DNA from: Ancylobacter oerskovii
GTDB taxonomy: Bacteria > Pseudomonadota > Alphaproteobacteria > Rhizobiales > Xanthobacteraceae
Assembly (NCBI RefSeq): GCF_018390555.1
Contig: NZ_JAHBGB010000044.1
Span: 461,424 to 525,423 of the forward strand
Reading direction: 5' to 3'
Length of the DNA stretch: 64,000 nt
The translations under genes and the position numbers were made by a program. How positions within the stretch are numbered: position 1 is the stretch's first letter; each line of letters starts with the position of its first letter. Of the stretch, positions 26,701 to 35,660 are shown one piece after another. A model generated the notes under the pieces. It had not been told where the DNA came from. It was given only the letters and a program-made list of their open reading frames with translations, and did no database searches.

Positions 26701-27401
26701 GCGCGGCGCTCCTCGCCGCGGCCCACGCCCCAATAGAGCGAGGCGGCGGAAGGCCGGCCATCGCCGGGGTTCTCCTCCTCGCGGCTCCCGGTGGCGGAAA
26801 GCCCGGCAAGCCGCGCCGGATCGATGGCCGCCATCCCCGCCAGCCGCAGGAAATTGCCGATCAGCGTGTAGCCATGCTCGGTCAGCACCGATTCCGGGTG
26901 GAACTGCACGCCGTAGGTGGGGTGGTTGCGATGCGCGAGACCCATGATCTCGCCATCCGCGCTCCAGGCCGTCGCCTCCAGCGGTCCGGCGGGGTCGAGC
27001 TCCACCGCCAGCGAATGGTAGCGCCCGGCCGCGAAGGGCGAGGGCAGGCCGGCGAACACGTCGCTGCCGCGATGGGTGATGGCCGAGGGCCGCCCATGCA
27101 TCGGCTCCCTCGCGCCGAGAACCCGCCCGCCCAGCGCCTGGGCGATGCACTGGTGGCCGAGGCAGATGCCGAGGATCGGCACGCGCCCGGAGAGCTGCCG
27201 GATCGCTTCCAGCGAGACGCCCGCCTCGTTGGGGGCGCAGGGGCCGGGCGAGATCACCAGCGCCTCGATATCGGCGCGGGCAGCCAGCGTCGCGGCGTCC
27301 ACCGCGTCGTTGCGCAGCACCTCCACCTCGGCGCCGAGCTCGACGAGATAGCGCGCCACGTTGAAGGCGAAGCTGTCGTAATTGTCGATAAGGACGATCA
27401 T
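26697..27401 (-). CDS. pabA: Glutamine amidotransferase of aminodeoxychorismate synthase
   Basis: PabA supplies ammonia from glutamine to PabB in folate synthesis; in many bacteria this subunit also serves anthranilate synthase. The class I GATase of 234 residues has LIDNYDSFAFN, the nucleophile C80 in GICLGHQ and the His/Glu pair in VQFHPESVLTEHG. The C-terminal ~40 residues beyond the domain are polar and unusual in length. It lies 15 bases after pabB and overlaps pabC. Confidence 0.92.
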   Translation of the reverse strand: MIVLIDNYDSFAFNVARYLVELGAEVEVLRNDAVDAATLAARADIEALVISPGPCAPNEAGVSLEAIRQLSGRVPILGICLGHQCIAQALGGRVLGAREPMHGRPSAITHRGSDVFAGLPSPFAAGRYHSLAVELDPAGPLEATAWSADGEIMGLAHRNHPTYGVQFHPESVLTEHGYTLIGNFLRLAGMAAIDPARLAGLSATGSREEENPGDGRPSAASLYWGVGRGEERRA

Positions 27402-27416
27402 GTCATCGCTCCCGCC

Positions 27417-28817
27417 TCATCGCTCCGCCGGCCGGAAGGCACGGAAGATGCGCTCGGCCTTGGTCAGGCTCTCGCGATATTCCGCCGCCGGGTCGGAGAG
27501 CAGGGTGATGCCGCCGCCGACCCCGAAATGGGCCTCGCCCTTCTCCAGCGTCACGGTGCGGATGGCGATGTTGAGGTCCACCGTGCCGTCGAAGCCGAGA
27601 TAGCCGATCGCGCCGCAATAGACCCCGCGCGGGCGGCCTTCCAGCTCGCGGATGATCTCCATGGCGCGGATCTTCGGCGCGCCAGTGATCGAGCCGCCGG
27701 GAAAGGAGGCGGCGATCAGGTCGAGCCCGTCCCGTCCCTCCTTCAGCGTGCCCGTCACCACCGAGACCAGATGATGCACATTGGCATAGGTCTCCAGCCC
27801 GCACAGCCGCGGCACCCGCACCGTGCCCGGCCGGCACACCCGCGAGAGATCGTTGCGCAGCAGGTCGACGATCATCACGTTCTCGGCGCGGTCCTTCTCG
27901 CTGGCGACCAGTTCGCGGCCGCGAAAGGCGTCGAGCGTCGGCTCCACCGAGCGCGGCAGCGTGCCCTTGATCGGCCGGGTCTCGACCTCCCTCCCGCGCA
28001 GGGTGAGGAAGCGCTCCGGCGAGGAGGAGGCGACGGCGCGGCCCTCGCTGAGGATCAGCGCCGCGAAGGTGGCGGGATTGGCGTTGCGCAGCCGCTCGTG
28101 GACGGCGAGCGGGTCGACCGGGCCGATGGCGGCGCGGAACTGCTGGGTGAAGTTGGCCTGGAAGATGTCGCCGGCGCGGATATAGGCGATCACCTGCGCC
28201 ACCGCGGCCTCGTAGCGCCCGGCGTCGAAATTCGATGTCCAGGCGGCGGGCGGCAAGGCGGTGTCGAGCGCCGGCAGTGGCGCGGCGAGCGCGGCGCTCA
28301 TCTGCGCCATGCGCTCGCGGGCGCGGGCCAGCCGCGCCTGCGGCTCGGCTTCCGGCCAGCCGGTGGAGATCAGATAGGCCCGTCGGGTGGCGCCGTCGAA
28401 GGCCAGCACCACGTCGTAGAAGCCGAGGTCGATCTCCGGTCCTTCGCCCGGCTCGGGATGCGGTGTCGGGAAACGGTCGAACAGCCGGCCGGCCTCATAG
28501 GCGAAGGTGCCGATGGCGCCGCCCTGGAAGGGGGCGTCGCAGGGCAGGGCAGCCTGCGCATGACGCGCGAGCCGGCGGCGCAGCGCCTTGATGGGCGGGC
28601 CGTCCTCGGCTTTGCCGTTCCAGAAGGCGGTGCCGCCCTCGACGCGAAAGCGGCCGAACGGGTCCGCCGCCACGAAGGACCACCGCCCCAGCTGCGGATG
28701 GCCCATGGCGCTGTCGAGAAAGGCCAGCCCGTCGAACGCGGCCGCCAGCCGCCGGGCGGCGTGCCAGGGATCGGTATGGTCGATCGAGACGACGAGGGGA
28801 GGCGGCTCCTGAATCAT
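27417..28817 (-). CDS. pabB: Aminodeoxychorismate synthase component I
   Basis: PabB converts chorismate to 4-amino-4-deoxychorismate for folate. The 466-residue chorismate-binding enzyme carries SSPERFLTLRGREVETRPIKGT, in which K284 of PIKGT marks PabB (anthranilate synthases have PIAGT). FPGGSITGAPKIRAMEII and GYLGFDGTVDLNIAIRT are also present. ATG 28817 was chosen; the open frame continues upstream but into the divergent tctC region. It is first in a pabB-pabA-pabC operon. Confidence 0.93.
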   Translation of the reverse strand: MIQEPPPLVVSIDHTDPWHAARRLAAAFDGLAFLDSAMGHPQLGRWSFVAADPFGRFRVEGGTAFWNGKAEDGPPIKALRRRLARHAQAALPCDAPFQGGAIGTFAYEAGRLFDRFPTPHPEPGEGPEIDLGFYDVVLAFDGATRRAYLISTGWPEAEPQARLARARERMAQMSAALAAPLPALDTALPPAAWTSNFDAGRYEAAVAQVIAYIRAGDIFQANFTQQFRAAIGPVDPLAVHERLRNANPATFAALILSEGRAVASSSPERFLTLRGREVETRPIKGTLPRSVEPTLDAFRGRELVASEKDRAENVMIVDLLRNDLSRVCRPGTVRVPRLCGLETYANVHHLVSVVTGTLKEGRDGLDLIAASFPGGSITGAPKIRAMEIIRELEGRPRGVYCGAIGYLGFDGTVDLNIAIRTVTLEKGEAHFGVGGGITLLSDPAAEYRESLTKAERIFRAFRPAER

Positions 28818-29057
28818 GAGGGGAATATGGGGCGAACCCGCCCGACTTCCTAGCCGGCGGCTTTGGGGGATGCCCTTTGGTCGCAATTGGTGTTCTAATG
28901 CATCAGTGGCGCAAACATGTTGAGAATAGGCCAAAAGCCGGCTTGACGATGAGGCGGTCGGATGATGGCCTAGCCGCAACCGAAAAAGGCGTTGCCGGGC
29001 AGGGACGGCGCCGACCATAAAAACGCACCCAATAACCGTTTCTGGAGGAACGCCACG

Positions 29058-30041
29058 ATGAAATGGAAGACCGTCGCCGCGGGTGTTGCGGCTCTCGCCC
29101 TGGGTCTGATGCCGCTCGCCGGCGCGAAGGCGCAGGATTATCCCACCCGCGCCATCTCGATGATCGTGCCGTTCGCGGCCGGTGGGCCCACCGATACCGT
29201 TGCCCGCCTCATCGCCGAATCCATGTCGCGCACCCTCGGCCAGCAGATCGTGGTGGAGAATGTCGGCGGCGCCGGCGGCACCCGCGGCGCCGGGCAGGTC
29301 GCGAAGGCGACGCCGGACGGCTACACCGTGCTGCTGCACCATATCGGCCAGGCGACCTCGGCGACGCTCTACCGCAAGCTGCCCTACAACGTGCTCACCG
29401 ATTTCGAGGAGGTCGGCCTCGTCACCGACGTGCCGATGACGATGATCGCCAAGGCCTCGCTGGAGCCCAAGGACGTCGCCGCCCTCGTCGCCTATGTGAA
29501 GCAGAACAAGGACAAGGTGATCTACGGCAATGCCGGTGTCGGCTCGGCGTCGCATCTGTGCGGCATGCTGTTCATGTCGGCGCTGGGCACCCAGATGACC
29601 ACCGTGCCCTACCAAGGCACCGGCCCGGCGATGAACGACCTCGTCGGCGGGCAGATCGACCTGATGTGCGACCAGACCACCAACACCACCGGCCAGATCA
29701 AGGCGGGCAAGGTGAAGGCCTATGCCGTGACCACCAAGGAGCGCCTGAAGGCGCTGCCCGATGTCCCCACCATGCAGGAAGGCGGGGTGAAGGACTTCGA
29801 GATCGCGGTGTGGCACGGCATGTACGCCCCGAAGGGCACGCCGCCGGCGGTCGTCGCCAAGCTCAATGCGGCGCTGAAGCAGGCGCTGCAGGATCCCAAG
29901 GTCATCGCCCGCTTCGCCGATCTCGGTACCGAGCCGGTGTCGCAGGAGCGCGCCACGCCGGAGGTGCACAAGGCCTTCGTCGCCTCGGAAGTGGCGAAGT
30001 GGAAGCCCGTCATCGAGCAGGCCGGCGTCTTCGCCGACTGA
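29058..30041 (+). CDS. tctC: Tripartite tricarboxylate transporter, substrate-binding protein
   Basis: The 327-residue periplasmic binding protein has a cleavable signal ending near AKAQ. It shows the Bug/TctC pattern: DYPTRAISMIVPFAAGGPTDTVARL, ENVGGAGGTRGA, GNAGVGSASHL and LPDVPTMQEGGV. The ligand (citrate or another carboxylate) cannot be read from sequence. A good ribosome site, GGAGGA, precedes the ATG. It is the first gene of tctCBA. Confidence 0.93.
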   Translation: MKWKTVAAGVAALALGLMPLAGAKAQDYPTRAISMIVPFAAGGPTDTVARLIAESMSRTLGQQIVVENVGGAGGTRGAGQVAKATPDGYTVLLHHIGQATSATLYRKLPYNVLTDFEEVGLVTDVPMTMIAKASLEPKDVAALVAYVKQNKDKVIYGNAGVGSASHLCGMLFMSALGTQMTTVPYQGTGPAMNDLVGGQIDLMCDQTTNTTGQIKAGKVKAYAVTTKERLKALPDVPTMQEGGVKDFEIAVWHGMYAPKGTPPAVVAKLNAALKQALQDPKVIARFADLGTEPVSQERATPEVHKAFVASEVAKWKPVIEQAGVFAD

Positions 30042-30135
30042 TCCGCCTCTTTCCTGAAACGCCGTTCCCGTTCGACCTCCTTCCCCTGGGGTAGGTGGCC
30101 GGACGGGTGCAGCCTCTTCTCATCGCGAGGTTCGC

Positions 30136-30621
30136 ATGGGTCGCTTTATCCGAAGCCCGAAGGACGTCGGCACCGGCCTCCTGCTCATTGCCCTGGCCGC
30201 CTGGTTCGCATGGCTCGGCTCCGATCTGCCGATCGGTCGGGCGATCCGAATGGGGCCGGGCTACTTCCCGCTGGTCCTGTGCGGCATTCTGGCCGCACTT
30301 GGCCTCATCGTACTTCTCACCGGCCTCGCCTTCGGCGGTGACGCGGAAGCCGACGACGAAGCGCAGCGGATCGCCGTGCCGTGGCGGGGCATCCTGCTCG
30401 TGACCCTCTCGGTGGTGGTATTCGGGCTTGCCGTGGCTCCGCTGGGGCTCGGCCCGGCAATGGGCCTCGCGGTCTTCATCTCCTCGGCCGCGAGCCGGCG
30501 CTTCTCGCTTCCGGGCGGCGCGCTCATGGCGATCATCATGGTCGCCTTCGCCTGGGCGGTGTTCATCAAGGGCCTCGGCCTGCCGCTCCCCATGCTCGGC
30601 CCCTGGCTCGGCGGCTATTGA
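30136..30621 (+). CDS. tctB: Tripartite tricarboxylate transporter, small membrane subunit
   Basis: The 161-residue protein has four predicted membrane helices, the size and topology of TctB. GPGYFPLVLCGILAALGLIVLL is typical of the family. It sits between tctC and tctA, 16 bases from tctA. Confidence 0.9.
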   Translation: MGRFIRSPKDVGTGLLLIALAAWFAWLGSDLPIGRAIRMGPGYFPLVLCGILAALGLIVLLTGLAFGGDAEADDEAQRIAVPWRGILLVTLSVVVFGLAVAPLGLGPAMGLAVFISSAASRRFSLPGGALMAIIMVAFAWAVFIKGLGLPLPMLGPWLGGY

Positions 30622-30637
30622 TCGGAGAGTTAAGTCT

Positions 30638-32137
30638 ATGGAAATCTTCGATCATCTGGCGCTGGGCTTCTCGGTCGCCTTCACCTTCCAGAACCTGTTC
30701 TACTGCTTCATCGGCGTGCTGCTGGGCACGCTGATCGGCGTGCTGCCCGGCCTCGGCCCGGTGCCGACCATCGCCATGCTGCTGCCGATCACCTTCGGCC
30801 TGCCGCCGGTCTCGGCGCTGATCATGCTCGCCGGCATCTATTACGGCGCGCAATATGGCGGCTCGACCACCGCCATCCTGATCAACCTGCCGGGCGAGAG
30901 CTCCTCGGTGGTCACCGCCATCGATGGCTACCAGATGGCACGGCAAGGGCGCGCGGGGGCGGCGCTGGCCACCGCGGCGCTCGGCTCCTTCTTCGCCGGC
31001 TCGGTCGCCACCTTCCTGCTCGCCGTCTTCGCCCCGCCGCTGGCCGACATCGCGCTGAAATTCGGCCCGCCGGAATATTTTTCGCTGATGGTTCTAGGGC
31101 TTGTGGCGTCGGTCTCGCTGGCGTCGGGCTCGGTGATCAAGGCGCTGGCGATGGTGGTGCTGGGTATCCTGCTCGGCCTGTCCGGTCAGGACGTCTATAC
31201 CGGCACGCCGCGCTTCACCTTCGATATCGTGGAACTGGCTGACGGCATCGAGTTCGTGGCGCTCGCCATGGGCCTGTTCGGCCTGGTCGAGATCATCCGC
31301 AACCTCGAGGACGAGCACACCCGCACCGTCATGGTGCAGAAGGTGCAGGGCCTCATGCTGTCCAGGGACGACATCAAGCGCATCATCGCTCCGGTGCTGC
31401 GCGGGACGGTGCTGGGCTCCTTCCTCGGCATCCTGCCGGGCGGGGGCGCCATGCTGTCCTCCTTCGCCTCCTATTCGATCGAGAAGCGGGTCTCGAAGGA
31501 TCCGCGGCAGTTCGGCAAGGGAGCCATCGAGGGAGTCGCCGGGCCGGAAAGCGCCAACAATGCCGGCGCGCAGACCTCGTTCATCCCCATGCTGACGCTC
31601 GGTATCCCGTCCAACCCGGTGATGGCGCTGATGATCGGCGCGCTGATCATCCAGGGCATCGTGCCGGGCCCCAATGTGGTGAACGAGCAGCCGAATCTGT
31701 TCTGGGGCATCATCGCCTCCATGTGGATCGGCAATTTCATGCTGGTGGTGCTGAACCTGCCGCTGATCGGCATCTGGGTGCGGCTGCTGACGGTGCCGTA
31801 CCACATCCTGTTCCCGCTGATCATCGGCTTCTGCTGCATCGGCGTCTACAGCGTGAACAACAACGTCTACGACGTCTATGCGATGGCGCTGTTCGGCGTG
31901 GTTGGCTACCTGCTCGTGAAGCTGGAATGCGAGCCGGCGCCGTTGCTTCTGGGCTTCATCATCGGGCCGATGCTGGAGGAATATCTCCGCCGCGCCATGC
32001 TGATTTCCCGCGGCGATCCGAGCGTGTTCGTCACCCGCCCGCTTTCGGCGGTAATGCTTGGCATTGCGGTGCTGGCGTTGGCGGTGGTGCTGCTGCCTTC
32101 GGTGCGCAAGAAGCGCGAAGAAGCATTTAAGGAGTGA
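30638..32137 (+). CDS. tctA: Tripartite tricarboxylate transporter, large membrane subunit
   Basis: The 499-residue permease has about 12 helices. It carries the duplicated glycine-rich motifs GVLPGLGPVPTIAMLLPIT and LGILPGGGAMLSS, plus YGAQYGGSTTAILIN and GPESANNAGAQ, all characteristic of TctA. The ATG at 30638 follows CGGAGAG. A hairpin follows the stop. Confidence 0.94.
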   Translation: MEIFDHLALGFSVAFTFQNLFYCFIGVLLGTLIGVLPGLGPVPTIAMLLPITFGLPPVSALIMLAGIYYGAQYGGSTTAILINLPGESSSVVTAIDGYQMARQGRAGAALATAALGSFFAGSVATFLLAVFAPPLADIALKFGPPEYFSLMVLGLVASVSLASGSVIKALAMVVLGILLGLSGQDVYTGTPRFTFDIVELADGIEFVALAMGLFGLVEIIRNLEDEHTRTVMVQKVQGLMLSRDDIKRIIAPVLRGTVLGSFLGILPGGGAMLSSFASYSIEKRVSKDPRQFGKGAIEGVAGPESANNAGAQTSFIPMLTLGIPSNPVMALMIGALIIQGIVPGPNVVNEQPNLFWGIIASMWIGNFMLVVLNLPLIGIWVRLLTVPYHILFPLIIGFCCIGVYSVNNNVYDVYAMALFGVVGYLLVKLECEPAPLLLGFIIGPMLEEYLRRAMLISRGDPSVFVTRPLSAVMLGIAVLALAVVLLPSVRKKREEAFKE

Positions 32138-32143
32138 AAAAAT

Positions 32144-32173
32144 TGCCCGGGCCCATAGACAGGCCCGGGCAGC
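32144..32173 (+). terminator. Hairpin after tctA
   Basis: The 9-bp perfect stem GCCCGGGCC/GGCCCGGGC has an 8-base loop and lies 7 bases after the tctA stop. Only a weak T tract follows (AGCTTTGG), so termination may be partial or Rho-assisted. Confidence 0.6.
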
Positions 32174-32228
32174 TTTGGTACACGACCGCCGCTCGCGAGG
32201 GAAATGTCCTCGCCGAAGCAACCCGGTC

Positions 32229-32304
<76 letters not shown>

Positions 32305-32430
32305 CTCTTCAAGAGTGGATCTTTCCGACCGGTTCGTTGCCGAGCGCCAAATCTCATCAGGATTGGATGCGGCGATATCGCTGGTGCGATTCGACGATCT
32401 TTCTCCGTCCCCGCCGGGCCCGCCGCGCCG

Positions 32431-33291
32431 CTAGAGCATGGGCGCTCCGCCGGTGACGGCGATGGTGGCGCCGGAGACGTAGCTCGACAGCGGGTCCGCC
32501 AGCATGACATAGGCCGTGGCCAGCTCGGCCGGCTGGCCGGGCCGCTTCATCGGCACCTGTTCGCCGAAATGCGCCACCTTCTCAGCCGACATGGTGGAGG
32601 GAATCAGCGGCGTCCAGATCGGGCCGGGCGCCACCGCATTGGCGCGGATGCCCTTCTCCGCGAGCATCTGCGCCAGACCGGCGGTGAAATTCTGGATCGC
32701 CCCCTTGGTGGTCGCATAGGCGAGCAGCGACGGATTCGGCTTGTCGGAATTGATCGAGGCGGTGTTGATGATGGCACTGCCCGGCTTCATGTGAGGCACC
32801 GCCGCCTTGCTGATGTAGAACATCGCATGGATGTTGACCCGGAACGTCAGCTCCCATTCCTCGTCGCTGATATCGCCGATTTCCGCGAAGGTCGCCTGGT
32901 GCGCAGCGTTATTGACGAGGATGTCGATGCCGCCCAACTGCGCCATGGCTTCCTCCACGATGTGGCGGCAATGCGCGGCATACTGGATGTCGCCGGGAAG
33001 AAGCACGGCCTTGCGCCCGGCACCGCGCACCAATTCGGCGGTTTCGGCGGCGTCCTCGTCTTCCTCCAGATAGGAGATCAGCACATCCGCCCCCTCGCGG
33101 GCATAGGCGATGGCGACGGCGCGGCCGATGCCGCTATCCGCGCCGGTGATGATCGCCTTCTTGCCGAGGAGGCGACCGGAACCGCGATAGGTCCATTCCC
33201 CATGGTCGGGACGTGGCTTCATCGCTTCGGTACGGCCCGGCATGGGCTGACGCTGTTCGGGAAAGGGCGGCTCGGGACGATTGTCCAGCAT
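32431..33291 (-). CDS. YghA-like SDR oxidoreductase (stress-associated)
   Basis: The 286-residue short-chain dehydrogenase has an N-terminal extension rich in Pro, then the cofactor motif TGADSGIG, NNAAHQ and the catalytic YATTK with Ser in NTASINS. The extension and the motif LLPGDI are typical of the YghA/YdaD group, often annotated as general stress protein 39-like oxidoreductases acting on aldehydes or ketones. An EcfG-type promoter lies 42 bases upstream. It is divergent from the DUF72 gene. Confidence 0.9.
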   Translation of the reverse strand: MLDNRPEPPFPEQRQPMPGRTEAMKPRPDHGEWTYRGSGRLLGKKAIITGADSGIGRAVAIAYAREGADVLISYLEEDEDAAETAELVRGAGRKAVLLPGDIQYAAHCRHIVEEAMAQLGGIDILVNNAAHQATFAEIGDISDEEWELTFRVNIHAMFYISKAAVPHMKPGSAIINTASINSDKPNPSLLAYATTKGAIQNFTAGLAQMLAEKGIRANAVAPGPIWTPLIPSTMSAEKVAHFGEQVPMKRPGQPAELATAYVMLADPLSSYVSGATIAVTGGAPML

Positions 33292-33332
33292 GGTCAGGCC
33301 TCCTGATCCTTGAAGGGCGGAATCCAACGGCC

Positions 33333-33357
33333 AACCGTCTGCGATGCCGATGGTTCC
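33333..33357 (-). promoter_or_regulatory. EcfG-type promoter of the SDR gene
   Basis: On the minus strand GGAAC (33357-33353), a 16-base spacer and GGTT (33336-33333) match the general-stress consensus with one permitted variation. The -10 lies about 42 bases from the SDR start. Confidence 0.65.
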
Positions 33358-33365
33358 CATGCGAG

Positions 33366-33390
33366 GGAACTCGCCCCGGCGCCGTCGGTT
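33366..33390 (+). promoter_or_regulatory. EcfG-type promoter of the DUF72 gene
   Basis: GGAAC (33366-33370), a 16-base spacer and GGTT (33387-33390) lie 33 bases before the DUF72 ATG. Together with the opposite site it forms a back-to-back pair only 8 bases apart. Confidence 0.65.
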
Positions 33391-33422
33391 CTCGCCCCAA
33401 GGACGAGTGACGAGGGCAGGCG

Positions 33423-34355
33423 ATGACCCGATCTTCCCGCACGCGACACCATGACGGGCCGGGCGCTATCCGCATCGGCGTTTCCGGCTGGACCTATGCT
33501 CCCTGGCGCGGCCATTTCTACCCGCAGGGGTTGGTGCAGAAAAAGGAGCTCGCCTATGCGGCCGGGCAGTTTCCGGCGCTGGAGATCAACGGCACCTTCT
33601 ATGGCTTGCAGAAACCGGATGTCTTTGCGCGCTGGGCGGACGAGACGCCGGAGGATTTCGTCTTCACGGTGAAGGGCTCGCGCTACATCACCCATACCCT
33701 CAGACTGAGGGAGGCCGAGGTGCCGCTCGCCAATTTCCTCGCCTCCGGCGTCTTGAGGCTCGGGCGGAAGCTCGGGCCGCTGCTCTGGCAATTGCCGCCG
33801 AGCTTCGCCTTCGATCGGGAACGGATGGAGGCGTTTCTGGCGCTGCTGCCGAAGGACACCGAGGCGGCGGCCACGCTTGCCCGGCGCCACGATGCCCGCC
33901 TCGAGGGGAGGGACTGGGCGCGGACCGATGCTCACCGCCCGTTGCGGCACGCGGTGGAAATCCGCCATGACAGCTTCCGCGATCCGGCATTCATCGCGCT
34001 GTTGCGGCGGCATGGAGTGGCGCTGGTTTGCGCGGATACGGTGAAGTGGCCGAGGCTGATGGATCTCACCTCCGACTTCGTCTATTGCCGCCTGCATGGC
34101 TCTACCGAGCTTTATCGTTCCGGCTATGACGGCAAGGATCTGCGGCGCTGGGCCGAGCGCGTCGCGGCATGGTCGCGTGGCCGCGAGATGCCGGACGGTG
34201 AATTCGCGGGCAAGGCTGGGGCGCCTCACCAACCGCGCGATGTCTTCCTGTTCTTCGACAATACCGACAAGCGCCATGCGCCCGCGAACGCCAGGACCCT
34301 GATGGAACTCCTGCACGTGGACTGGCAGGGAGATTCCGGCCGGTCGGCGGCGTGA
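33423..34355 (+). CDS. DUF72 (YecE-like) protein
   Basis: The 310-residue TIM-barrel-like protein has the DUF72 signatures IGVSGWTYAPWRGHFYP, EINGTFYGLQKP, FVFTVKGSRYITH and YCRLHGSTELYRSGY. The biochemical role of the family is unknown; members often sit among DNA-repair or stress genes, as here. The ATG at 33423 is preceded by an EcfG-type promoter. Confidence 0.9.
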   Translation: MTRSSRTRHHDGPGAIRIGVSGWTYAPWRGHFYPQGLVQKKELAYAAGQFPALEINGTFYGLQKPDVFARWADETPEDFVFTVKGSRYITHTLRLREAEVPLANFLASGVLRLGRKLGPLLWQLPPSFAFDRERMEAFLALLPKDTEAAATLARRHDARLEGRDWARTDAHRPLRHAVEIRHDSFRDPAFIALLRRHGVALVCADTVKWPRLMDLTSDFVYCRLHGSTELYRSGYDGKDLRRWAERVAAWSRGREMPDGEFAGKAGAPHQPRDVFLFFDNTDKRHAPANARTLMELLHVDWQGDSGRSAA

Positions 34356-34361
34356 GGGGCG

Positions 34362-34386
34362 GGAACCACGCCCTGCGCCCGACGTT
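34362..34386 (+). promoter_or_regulatory. EcfG-type promoter of pfpI-udgX
   Basis: GGAAC (34362-34366), 16 bases, then CGTT (34383-34386) is a perfect consensus. It begins only 7 bases after the DUF72 stop and lies 33 bases before the next ATG. Confidence 0.7.
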
Positions 34387-34419
34387 CGGCTTGAGGGGGA
34401 GCGAACAAGGGAGCGTTCC

Positions 34420-34983
34420 ATGCCGGACATTCACGATGCCCGCATCCTCATCATCTCCGCGAACGGCTTCGAGCAATCGGAACTGACGGTTCCGCGCGAC
34501 GACCTGCGTGCCGCCGGCGCGCGCGTCGAGGTGGCAAGCCCCGACGGACAACCGATCCGCGGCTGGAAGGGAAAGGACTGGGCCGATACGGTGGAGGTCG
34601 ATCTGTCGCTGACGGCGGTGCGGCCACAGGATTACGACGCACTGGTCATCCCCGGCGGGCAGATCAACCCGGATCTGCTGCGGGTGGACGCGAACGCGAT
34701 GAAGATCGTCAGGAGTTTCCTCGACAGCGGCAAGGTCGTGGCCGCGATCTGCCACGGGCCGTGGGTTCTAGTAGAGGCGGATGCCGTGCGCGGGCGCACC
34801 GTGACGTCCTACGCCTCGATCCGCACCGATGTGAGGAATGCGGGGGGGAGGTGGGTCGACCGCGAGGTTGCGGCCGATCAGGGCATCGTCACCAGCCGTT
34901 CGCCGGCCGATCTCAAGGCCTTCGTCGCCAAGATCGTCGAGGAAATCCGGGAAGGCCGCCATGATCGGCGGAGGGTGGCGTGA
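34420..34983 (+). CDS. PfpI/DJ-1 family protein (YhbO-like)
   Basis: The 187-residue class I glutamine-amidotransferase-fold protein has the nucleophile elbow AICHGPW, with Cys then His, and the acidic residue in SANGFEQSEL. Family members are called intracellular proteases, general stress protein 18 or glyoxalase/deglycase; which activity applies here is unknown. The last four bases overlap udgX (GTGA), so both proteins are translationally coupled and under the same stress promoter. Confidence 0.9.
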   Translation: MPDIHDARILIISANGFEQSELTVPRDDLRAAGARVEVASPDGQPIRGWKGKDWADTVEVDLSLTAVRPQDYDALVIPGGQINPDLLRVDANAMKIVRSFLDSGKVVAAICHGPWVLVEADAVRGRTVTSYASIRTDVRNAGGRWVDREVAADQGIVTSRSPADLKAFVAKIVEEIREGRHDRRRVA

Positions 34984-35645
34984 CGTCCGAACGGGGGCGG
35001 GTGGGGCGGGATTTCGCGTCGCTCGGCGACCTGAACGAGGCCCTGCGGGCGGCGCTGTCGCCCGGCCCCGGCATCGGCCGGGTGGTGGCGGGCGAGGGGC
35101 CGGCCCCCGCCTCTGTCGCCTTTGTGGGCGAGCAGCCCGGCGACGAGGAAGACCGCCAGGGGCGCCCTTTTGTCGGCCCGGCCGGCCGCCTTTTCGATCG
35201 CGCGCTCGGCGAGGCGGGCATCGACCGGCGCCGCATCTATGTGACTAACGCCGTGAAGCGCTTCAATTTTCTGGAACGCGGCAAGCGCCGGCTGCACCGC
35301 AAGCCGACGGCCGGCGAGGTGTCGCATGAGCGCTGGTGGCTGGAGCGGGAGCTCGAACTGGTGGAACCGCGCCTGGTGGTCGCGCTCGGCGCCACCGCCG
35401 GGCAGGCGCTGGCGGGACGGCGGGTGGCGGTGACGCGCGAGCGGGGGCCGCTCGCCTTCGGGCCGTGGCGGGGCTACCTCACCGTGCACCCCTCCTATTT
35501 GCTGCGGATACCCGACGAGGCGGCGAAGCAGGAGGCCCATGCCGCCTTCGTCGCCGACCTCGTCGCGGTGCGCCAGCTGGCCGGGCCGCTGGGCGGCGGC
35601 CGGTACGATGAGGTGGAGGATGGGAACGATATGCCGGCCCCGTAG
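34980..35645 (+). CDS. UdgX-type uracil-DNA glycosylase
   Basis: The 221-residue protein belongs to the family 4/UdgX group: GEQPGDEEDRQGRPFVGPAGRLFD, YVTNAVKRFNF, then GKRRLHRKP. The KRRxH insertion with H106 is the signature of UdgX, which in mycobacteria attaches covalently to the abasic site left after uracil removal. Family 4 iron-sulfur cysteines are not seen in the expected pattern. GTG 34980 overlaps the pfpI stop. It probably acts in DNA repair during stress. Confidence 0.88.
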   Translation: MTSERGRVGRDFASLGDLNEALRAALSPGPGIGRVVAGEGPAPASVAFVGEQPGDEEDRQGRPFVGPAGRLFDRALGEAGIDRRRIYVTNAVKRFNFLERGKRRLHRKPTAGEVSHERWWLERELELVEPRLVVALGATAGQALAGRRVAVTRERGPLAFGPWRGYLTVHPSYLLRIPDEAAKQEAHAAFVADLVAVRQLAGPLGGGRYDEVEDGNDMPAP

Positions 35646-35660
35646 GCCGATCGGGCCGAT

